A stretch of 64,000 nucleotides of DNA, from assembly GCA_007922305.1 (NCBI GenBank), contig ML677358.1, positions 15,521,564 through 15,585,563 of the forward strand, given 5' to 3'. Origin of the DNA: Dermatemys mawii (lineage: Eukaryota; Chordata; Testudines; Dermatemydidae). This document shows positions 55,592 to 64,000 of the stretch, piece after piece (position 1 is the first letter of the stretch; each line of letters opens with the position of its first letter). Both the position numbers and the translations under genes were made by a program. A model generated the notes under the pieces. The model made no database searches. It worked only from the letters and a program-made list of their open reading frames with translations, and had not been told where the DNA came from.

Positions 55592-56252
55592 TGTGACAGA
55601 GTCAGACCAGAAGGATATAAGAGAGTGCTGGAAGGGAGGTATATTAGTCTCAGGATGTGCAGGTCCCTGTTCCCTGGATAGCCAAACAAAGGCTACTCCA
55701 GGCCAATCAAGACACCCGGGGCCAATCAAGAACCCTGTAGAAAGGAGTAGAAACAGCTAGCCTGATTCAGACACCTGAAGCCAATCAGGGACTGGCTGAA
55801 ACCAGTTAAAAACCTCCCCGTTAGTCAGGTGGGCTGTGGGTGTCAGGAGCTGTGAGAGGAAGTTGTGCTGTTGGTGAGACTGAGTGGTGGACAACATATC
55901 ATACAGAAGGAAGGAGGCCCTGAGGTAAGGGTGAAGTGGAGTTTGAAGAAGCGGGGACTGCTGTGGGGAAGTAGCCCAGGGAATTGTATTGTGTTTTGTG
56001 CCTAAAAGGTCAGCCATCTTAGCTGATACTATTAGGGTCCCTTGGCTGGAGACCGGAGTAGAGGACGGGCCCGGGCTCCCCGCTTTTTCCATCTTCCATA
56101 CTGGCCTGTGATGAAGGTAACTCACTAGGCGGTGACTCTTGCCAATTATATTGAGAAAGGGAGGTCACTCTGGGGCCTAGATGAGTTTCTGAGGCCCCTA
56201 AATCTGCCAGAAAGTGCAGGCCCCACAAGTACAAACTTGGAGCTTTGTCACA
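55592..56252 (+). mobile_element. probable solo LTR (TGTGACAGAG...CTTTGTCACA)
   Basis: 661 bp beginning TGTGACAGAGTCAGACC and ending CTTTGTCACA, so the ends are inverted over about 10 bases and follow the TG...CA rule. ATAT flanks both sides, but within an AT run, so it is weak support. I recognise the text (GGGCCCGGGCTCCCC, GAAGTAGCCCAGGG) as a turtle repeat, probably an endogenous-retrovirus-type LTR. No internal region adjoins it. Confidence 0.55.
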
Positions 56253-56517
56253 ATATATATATATGGAAACTAAAGTTCAACATTTAATTTTAATCATTTA
56301 TTTTTTTTAAATCACAGAAAAGTAGGATCCCTGTTTACATCTACTCTCCCAGATATAACAAACTATCTGGAGCTGCCTTCATCAATCCCAAAGGGTCACC
56401 CTCACCACCATCACTCTTCATTCTGTACACATACCATGAGGCACTGTTACCATCTTCAAATGAAGTGTTTTCACTTGCCAGTCAGCTGCTGCCAACAGCT
56501 TCTACTTTGTCAGATGG

Positions 56518-57171
56518 TGTAGCAGGGTGGTTACCCCGCTCCTGAAATAAAAGGAGTGAGGGCAGCTGAGGAAGTAGCTGACCACAGGTGTGGCCAGCTC
56601 CATTAGGGCCCAGCTGGCCCTGATAAGAGAGCTGGGGGCCAGGAGCAGGAGGAGTCTCACACTAGCCCTGGAGTGGGAAGGGCCTAGCTGCCTGAGAGTA
56701 AGGCACCTGAGGTAGAGCAGTGCTGGGGAAGGGCAAAGGGAGCTGAGGAGCTCCAGCCTGGTAAACCCCCAGGCTGCAGGCCTTGTGCAAGGCCTACAAG
56801 TCCTACTGGGGCTGCAGAGGGGCAGCCTGGGGATAGGCAAAGACAGCTGGTTCAAACCCCCTTGCTGATGATGAGTGGTCATTACAGCCTGCAGTCTGTG
56901 CCAGTGAGAGGGGGCTAGATGATGACTGGCAGTGGCCACTGAGGCAAGGTGGGTTTAGAGGGTTGGGGGTTCCCCTGGGAGGGGAGTCCCAGAGTGTGGA
57001 GGTACTGCTGGGGCAGAATCCGAAGGAAAAGGGCACCGTGCTCTGGGAGGGACACAGGGCCAGTGGCAGGTCAGACACTGGCCTGCAGAGGGTGCTCCGA
57101 AGGCTGGAAAGAGCTAATTCCTAAGACGATCAGCAGGAGGCACCACTCCTGTGAGTCTCGACCTCGCTACA
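56518..57171 (+). mobile_element. probable solo LTR (TGTAGCAGGG...CTCGCTACA)
   Basis: 654 bp starting TGTAGCAGGGTGGTTACC and ending CCTCGCTACA. The terminal TGTAGC/GCTACA are perfect inverse. The flanks GATGG and GACGG differ at one of five bases, a plausible decayed target duplication. The body is GC-rich (GCTCCAGCCTGGTAAACCCC, GGCCAGTGGCAGGTCAGACA) and recalled as a turtle LTR. Open frames on both strands are by-products of its composition. Confidence 0.55.
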
Positions 57172-58979
57172 GACGGGTAGCGGCAATTCTGTAAGACATA
57201 TCCATTGTAATCCCCAAGTGGCACCAGGTTTTATGGGATGTCAGCATACATCTACCACACAGGATTTCCCAAGATTGACCCTGCAATGACAGGTCTTTTG
57301 AGTGTGTTGATATGTTGTGACTTATGTTATCAGGAGACTGTATGATCTTTTCACCCCTTCTTGCTGGGAGTTCCCGCTGCAACTGAGCATCATCACTGAC
57401 CAATGGGAAATGATCACAGCTTGCTCTGAACTTCGACAGAAGTCATACAACATCTCACAACATTCAAGGAATGAATACATGTTCTCTCTATACCTATCTG
57501 GACTGCCTCAGAGTTGATAAGTTCCTTTACTGGTCTTGCCTGGCCTTTAGTTTCTACTCACCCAGTGGGAGTTTCTTCCTGCTGCGTGACTGACAGATTC
57601 TCCAAGCCCATGACTTTCACTGCTAGAGGTCAGAATCCAAAGCCATTAATACTTATCAGCTCTTTAGCATCTTTCTTTCCCTGATCTCTCTAACCCTTTC
57701 ACATTGACCTCAGAATGGTTTCTCCAAAATTAAGAAATCAATTTTTTCTATAGGGATTGTTTCCTATAGAAACAATAGGGAGAAGTGGGTGCTGGGGAAA
57801 TATATGGCTAGGCCACTTTTATAATCCCCTTGCTGCCTGCACGTGCAGAGATAAAACTGCTGCCACAAACTGATTTTCTCTGCTGATTCATTCACAACAG
57901 CATGCAGGCCCTGGATTGTAATTACTTTGTCATAATTATATCGCTTGAGTGGCACAAAGAGTGTGCTTGTATCTGATAGGATAAAATAGTTCAATTAATT
58001 TTTTAGCAGAGGAAAATGCTGGTAAATGCTTGTCAAAGCCCTACCAAAGACAAAGAAATCTGTCAAATGTTAGATTGTTGTAATGCAGGAATTAAAATTA
58101 ATAAAGCCAGGAGGGAGCAGGAAATCAGTAATAATTTTTCATGCAGTTTGGAGCTTCTAACCCAGTGCAGTGCATGAAAAAGGCTTTAGTAGATATCAAT
58201 TAAAGGGTAAGATGGACCCAATAGCAAGAGGTGCAAAGTGTGGGGCCCACTCCTGAGCTGGTGGAAATCAGACCAGATCTGCTGAGTTCAGTAATGCTAT
58301 GGAGATTTACATCAGCAGAGGATTTGGACCTCTGTACTAATGGAAGTAAAAGGTTGCTGGGTGAGAGTGGACAGGGAATGGGTTGTTATTATCTTCTTCT
58401 AGGCATTTCTTCTTCTTTACAAATCTAAACAGGTTGCTGCACAATTAAAACCTATATGTGAGGCAAGGGAATCCTAGAGTGAAATAGACCATAAGTGCCT
58501 CAGAACTCTTTCTTAATGAACAGGTTCTCAATTTTCCAGCTCACCACTTTTCATCATCTGTTTTCCTTAGGTTTATTTCTATCAAGTTCTCAGGGGGAAA
58601 AACCCACATTGTGTGTTACGCTGGAGTGACCTCAGTATTTGGTGTGTTCTGTGCTTCCAGATAATTCAACACCCTCAGAAATCTCAAAGAAAGGTGGATG
58701 ACGAACAAGGTTGGGAGTTAGTTAATTTCTTTGTCATCAGAAAACTTTCCACTGTGTTACCATGGTTACAAGCATTTCACTATATCAGAGTGGTAATCTG
58801 TCAGATTTTTACATAACTGATTTGAAAGAGCTTAATGAAGAGTGGGGGATAAAGGTTAGAGGTTAAGGTTGGGAGCTAAATTTAGGGCCAAAGCATCTCC
58901 TGTTTTAAAGTCACATGAAATGTAAAACATGACATTAAAACAGAGCTATTTTGAGATCATCAGCAATCATCGGCCCTCA
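57172..58979. other. unassigned; CNE candidate at 57820-58160
   Basis: 57820-58160 is complex AT-rich sequence with TAATTACTTTGTCATAATTA and ATTAAAATTAATAAAGCC, free of any repeat I know. The rest shows only a decayed palindromic repeat near 58245-58320. Confidence 0.4.
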
Positions 58980-59431
58980 GGGTATTTCTTCATTTTCATG
59001 GCAGAGTTTACCTGAGGTTAGCCAAAGCTAGGTGTGAGAATCCACACTGCTATGTGATGCTCAAGTCATACCCATCAAGCCCTGGCACTGCAGTAACCCA
59101 GGTTAGATGCTAGGATTTCTCATAGCCCCTAGCACTTCACTTGGTAGAAAGTCAGGCATATATGTCCCCCCAAAGGATTGTGGGAAAGCACTGGAAGACT
59201 ATGAGCACCCATGCTTTGCAATCTAGTTTACAACCTGCATCTGCACTGGGAAGAAAGTGGATTAAAGACTGTGTTACAGTAGAACCTGGGCTCTAGCCTG
59301 TATCCTCAGGTGGGCAAACAAGCCCAGGTTTGAAGCACATATAAGCATGAGTAAAGGCTTGTGTGTGTGGACAGTAAGGGGGCTTGGGTAAAATCCAGGT
59401 AAGAGCTTAACTCTGCAGTGAAGATGTACCC
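58980..59431. mobile_element. non-autonomous DNA element, family C
   Basis: The left end GGGTATTTCTTCATTTTCAT, then GGCAGAGTTTACC, pairs with the right end, whose inverse is GGGTACATCTTCACTGCAGA, then GTTAAGC. The length is 452 bp. TCA borders both ends (58977-58979 and 59432-59434), which would be a 3-bp target duplication as in PIF/Harbinger elements. No transposase is encoded. Confidence 0.65.
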
Positions 59432-61154
59432 TCAGTGCATGTTTGCTTAATCATAGCTAGGATGCATGACTTGTGATGGACAGACCTCAAAATATTCAGA
59501 GATGCTGTCTAATTAGGTGCCCCAAAGGTCTAATGAAAATATGTTTTCTAGATTCTCAGAATGTGATCTAAAACCCATTGATGTCAATGGAAACATGGCC
59601 CCTCTTTGCATCAGGTCCTACAAAGGTGGGCTATTTGGGCAGCCGTTACGTCCACCTCTGTGTGTGTAAACTGCCAAGCACAATGATCTCTGAGAGTTAC
59701 TATAGGCAAGTATTCCAGGACTGCCTTTGTTCAGACAGTACCCAAGAACAGTTTTTCAGCAGTCTATCTATCTTAGGTACTTCTTTGTCCCTCAGTAACC
59801 TAGCACCTCACAATCGCTAACGTATTTATCCTCACACCGCCTCTGTGAGGTAAGAAAGTACTATTACTTACACAAAGGAACTGCGGCACGGGGAGACTAA
59901 GGGCTGGAGTCGCATTTAGGCATCTTTGAAATTCACAAAAGTCCCGCTCAGCTGCTACCTAACTCTGCAGGTGTCTAATGTCCCAGTCCACCCATTTCTG
60001 CCACTGAACTGCAGAAAGCTGCCTGAGTTCTGACGGCACTGAACAGCTCAGCACCCAACTCCTTCCTAGCTAGGTTTTGTCATATATGCCTGGAGCCCTG
60101 GGTACGACTGGGCAGTGCATAAATCTAGGAGAAAAGGATTTACAAAAAAATTGTGAATCTCCACCAAAAGTTGGGCAGAAGTTTGACATGGAAGTTAAAG
60201 AGGTTATGAGAGAGGCTTATCTAAGCCACTACTCCCAGTCCTTTCAACTAGTGGAGCAAAATGGTATGCAATTGTACGCTCACTGGTAATAACTCCCCAC
60301 AGCTATTTCCTTGGGGGGAAAAGAATGACATATGGAAGGGTGAACAACTCACCTTGTTGCCAGATTGTGAATAAGCAGTTCAGGTCTGCCAAGAAGTTAA
60401 CATGTGCATGTAGCCAGTGGTGCTAAAATTAACCAGGGATGTGCTTTAGATCATGATAAATCTGGATTATTAAAAGGGTAAAGAGATCACTTGTATTGCA
60501 GCCTGCACTGAATGTCTCCAAATAGAGAGGATAAGGCGCCATCTAATAGAATAGAGGAGAATAATTGCTTTCTCCGAAACCCAAGAATAGAGCAATGGTT
60601 CAGAAATGAAAGGGGAAACCCGTATTCATTCCAGCGAATGAATCCGCCTCTAGTGTCTGGCTTCATGTGTAGTACTCTCCTTTGTAATGCAAGCCCCTGA
60701 GTATGTGCTCCACCTGCTCTGAAAAAAATAAACTGTTCTCTATCAGTCGGTTACACTTTCACTAGCATTTCTATATTAGAGACAGATAATACAGATGACA
60801 TAATGTGACACATCTTCACATGGCTGGGCTCTGCTTTTCAGAGTGAACTCTGTTTCCATTATGCTCTTCTTGGGCGAGTGGCATATGCTGTCTGCCCGTA
60901 TTTTTTGTTTCTATTATTTTAATAGAAATGTCATTCTTCTTCATTGTGTATCTACATCCTTATGTTAACAAACATTTCTAATGGTTGTTAAAGATTCTGG
61001 TGTGTGCGTGAGCACAATATGATCAAAAAATTGCAGATGCTCCATAAATATTAGCGTGTGAAATTATCCCCACATGCCCTGGTTTTCCATAAAGGTAGAA
61101 AATGGCTAATGCTCATTTAGGTTATTTATTAACCACACTGAATGTAGACACCTA
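59432..61154. other. unassigned non-coding DNA
   Basis: 59820-59990 has MIR/L2-like text (CTCTGTGAGGTAAGAAAG, GGAACTGCGGCACGGGGAGA). Nothing else was recognised. Confidence 0.4.
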
Positions 61155-61832
61155 GGGCATGGTTACACTTACAGGTTTATAGTGGTATTGGTTACAGCTG
61201 TCCTCATATACAGCTATAGAGATAGCGCTATAGCATGTCCACACTGAGACCCGCCAGCGATATAGCGTGGCCACATTTGTGGCACTTGCAGCGGCACGGG
61301 GAGTGGTGCTTTATGGGCAGCTATCCCAGCATTCAGCTGGGTGCAACATGCTTTTCAAATGAGGGGGGTGAGGGGGAACGTGTTGTGTGTATGTGGAGGG
61401 AGAGAGTTCGTCCTTCTGAGAACCTGTCAATAAGTGTCCTTCGACAGAGAAGACTAGCAGGCTTTGTATTTCACACAGGCTCCCTCCATAAACATTTGCA
61501 TTGCTTATCTGCCGAGTTAAGAGAGAAACTCTGAAAAGGTACTTCCGCATTCCTCCAGCTGAGTTCAAAACAAAGGGAAGAGACATCAATTGCCTTAAAT
61601 GGCTCCAGGCATCTCAAGAGATCACTTGTAGCGCAGTGGGTGTCCACATTCGTGCCATAGTGCTACAGCGGGAGCACTACAGCCCTTATTCCCCATGCGG
61701 AGGTGGATTACCAGTAGCGCTATAACTCCGAGGTTATAGCGCTCTACGTGCCTCGCCAGTGTGGACAGGTAGGAGGTTATAGCGCTCCTGGTGGCATTAT
61801 AGCGCTATAAAGTGTCAGTGTAACCAAGGCCC
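61155..61832. mobile_element. non-autonomous DNA element, family D, with subterminal palindromes
   Basis: The left end GGGCATGGTTACACTTACAG and right end, inverted GGGCCTTGGTTACACTGACA, are good terminal inverted repeats. TA adjoins both. The length is 678 bp. Several AGCGCTATA or TATAGCGCT words sit near each end, including a perfect 11-bp palindrome arm pair at 61715-61742. Small open frames inside show no transposase motif. Confidence 0.75.
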
Positions 61833-63589
61833 TAGAAGCAGGAATTGCCTAAGTGAAATCCAATAGGGTGATGAATATCTACAACATGATCTGTTCTTGT
61901 AGCTCTTCAAGAATTCTATGCCACCTAGATGTTACAATAGGACATAAGGTCCCAGTCTCCTTTCTGTGTAAGACAGGGTACCCTGAATTGAACACTACTT
62001 CAGTAAAGGCCAGACTATGGTGTAGCACAGTAAAGTACTTTCTAGAGCTAGCTACCTGTATCAGCGATAGCAGCCTGGGGAGGAATGCAGCCCCCATGGA
62101 GTTGCTGTCTCCCACCCTCTATGCAGAGGGCAGGATAGGGTATTACGTAGTTCCACCCCCCAATGCCTCAGCTAGTCTAGCTCTGCCAGTGTCAGGGGAA
62201 GTACGCTCTGTGAGATGTAGGCCACAGGGGGGAGACCAGGAAGCATATGGTGGCTGTCAACGTCACAGTCTGCCTTGTGGTCTGCTCTATGGGCGAGCAC
62301 AACAATGTGCCACCTTTTGCTTGAGGCTTGGGGAAGAACCACAACTGAATCCTAAAGCAGCAGAGCACCCCTCTTTTAGATGTGATTAGGGCCTAGATTC
62401 AGCAAAGCTTGTAAGCACCTGGTTTCTGTCTTTTGCTGAATCAGGGTCTAGCTGACCAACACTGAATATCTCAGCTTTCTTGTATTACTTTCTACTTTAT
62501 TATTTTTCTCCTTTTTTTTTCCTGTTCAGGGTGTGCAACATGAAAAGTTGTTTGCTTGAAATGCAATTCTTATCCTTCCAGTATGGCTGACATGCATCCT
62601 TGGGTTTTTGATTCACTGATTCTTTTTACATTTCTTGCGATAGTTGCTGCCGACATTGGTTGTAGAGATTGTTTTACTAAGCATTAGAGTCATCATTGAG
62701 ACGTTGACAATCAAAGACTTTGCAATCTGCTTTTTCCATGTCTAGTGTGATAGGGAAGAAACTGGTAAGCACCTCATAGCAGCAAAAGGTAAACTTGAAA
62801 TGAACTGTGCTTGGGTCTGTATTTGTGAGTCTATCCAGTACAATTATTGTACTGGGCATGACTGCTTGATGAATTATAAGACTGGGTTCCCAAACGTAGT
62901 TGATGACTTTTGATAGTGTTCTGCTTGCTGGAAGTAGGACTGTATTTATTTGATATGTAATTTTATTTGTTGGGCCCATAAAGACTCCTTATAAATGAGA
63001 GAGAAAAGCCTAATATGAAGACACAGCTAGAAACCTTTCCATAAACGCAACAAAATTCAAGTCAAGCTGGCGTTTTTTGCATTTTTGTTTGACTTGTAAA
63101 ACATCTTGGCAATACTTTTAGTTGCTAGGCACAAATTTTATGGGATGTGTTTGACTAATATGGTATTTCTTACCTCCTTAAGTGCACTGTAATGATGATG
63201 ATATAGCTGACTTTAACTGACAACTTGAGCTGTGCAAAACATTCAGCTCAGACCCAGCAATGACATGAACTCTCTTTGTTTCAGCTCAATTTACTGAAGG
63301 GCTTTCAAAGGCACCTGAACCTTTAAACTCTGGGCCATTGAGGGCTTCACATCTAAAGCAGGGGATCTTCAGTGCTGTGACATGAGTTTGCACTGATATA
63401 CCCTCAGACTGCCTTCTCAATACATCTGAGCTGAACAGACCTCATCTAAATGTGAGACATACATTATTTTAGTCTCCACGCCCTTTCAGTCCTTAGTCTT
63501 TTAGCTGAGATGGCCATTGGTGCTAATGGATACCAACTGGGGGGAATTCTGTGTGTAATCTATTTTCATTAGAAAGCTAGAAAGGGAAC
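61833..63589. other. unassigned non-coding DNA
   Basis: The 178-codon frame at 61853-62389 has no family resemblance, and I do not call it a gene. No repeat recognised. Confidence 0.45.
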
Positions 63590-63690
63590 TGAGATCATAG
63601 AATCATAGAACATCGGGGTTGGAAGGGACCTCAGGAGGTCATCTAGGCCAACCCCCTGCTCAAAGCAGGACCAATCCCCAATTAAATCAT
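63590..63690 (-). mobile_element. CR1 3' tail fragment
   Basis: GATCATAGAATCATAGAACA, CGGGGTTGGAAGGGACCTCA, GGAGGTCATCTAGGCCAACC and CAAAGCAGGACCAATCCCCA form the inverse of the 7360-7447 CR1 end. The copy is about 100 bp long and 5'-truncated. Confidence 0.9.
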
Positions 63691-64000
63691 CCACCTTGAT
63701 TAGGCTGGCTCTTGATGGAGCTTTATTACAATCCTGGCCACTTAATATTCCTCCTGTGCTGTAGGAAGGGAGTGAGTTTTGTTTGACAAGAACTCAGTGT
63801 TCAACAATGGAATTCACCCTGCAGGAGAACAGGCTATCTGATGAAGTCATTCCAGGGATTTTTTAGAAAATGGTATTACCAATAAAGCATTAAAATGTTC
63901 ATACTAACCTGGACTTCTGTCCCTCTGCAGGAAGCAAAGGCAGCACACCCAGTGGGAGTTATTTTCTCTCTTTCCTCTGTTTTCACTTTCCTACAGCCAC
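63691..64000. other. unassigned non-coding DNA
   Basis: Nothing recognised up to the window edge. Confidence 0.5.

Noticed and set aside
56502..57194. Open frames of 81-145 codons on both strands
   Set aside because: They lie within the probable solo LTR and follow its GC-rich composition.
61853..62389. 178-codon open frame on the plus strand
   Set aside because: The longest frame outside the transposons, but no family resemblance and no clear initiation or splice context. Long frames of this size occur by chance in 64 kb.

Overview
The window reads as non-coding DNA (intergenic or intronic) from a turtle. No host protein-coding exon, rRNA or functional tRNA gene could be recognised on either strand. 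The turtle assignment rests on the repeats. CR1 LINE copies are common. One tRNA-derived SINE ends in a CR1-like tail (41312-41503), the arrangement known from the tortoise Pol III SINE. There are also an R2-type LINE remnant, hAT elements of two kinds, a Ty3/Gypsy element with a SCAN-like Gag, and several short palindromic DNA elements. Family names come from recognising sequence by eye, not from a database search.

Layout. 0-3 kb: a CR1 inserted in another CR1, with an unusual hairpin around a (GA)n run. 4.7-8.7 kb: small repeats, a CR1 3' end, and two hAT transposase pieces lying head to head. 12.3-13.5 kb: two adjacent, very degenerate tandem arrays. 16.7 kb: a foldback of one repeat family. 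20.06-23.81 kb: the main object of the window, a Ty3/Gypsy element with a 5' LTR, tRNA-Leu-like primer site, Gag, zinc knuckle and protease, followed directly by integrase with no reverse transcriptase between. It is cut off inside the integrase core, yet still bounded by a 5-bp target duplication. 32.9-33.4 kb: a GC-rich block with alternating TTTAAA boxes. 37.5-39.5 kb: a decayed R2-like retrotransposon (reverse transcriptase, zinc finger, restriction-like endonuclease) broken by a CR1. 40.7-46.6 kb: a short DNA element, the SINE, a 310-bp hAT element with a perfect 8-bp target duplication, and a second, contiguous hAT transposase 3' half. 55.4-57.2 kb: a Tigger-like short element and two probable solo LTRs. 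59-62 kb: two non-autonomous DNA elements with clear terminal inverted repeats.

How the parts relate. Nothing here works as an operon or host pathway. The relationships are between parasites: SINE and CR1 share a 3' tail, CR1 inserted into CR1 and into R2, and non-autonomous elements whose ends would have been used by transposases encoded elsewhere. All coding remnants carry frameshifts, stops or truncations. Several unique AT-rich stretches (26.7-27.2, 31.7-31.9, 57.8-58.2 kb) contain no recognisable repeat and could be conserved regulatory DNA, but only cross-species alignment could show that.
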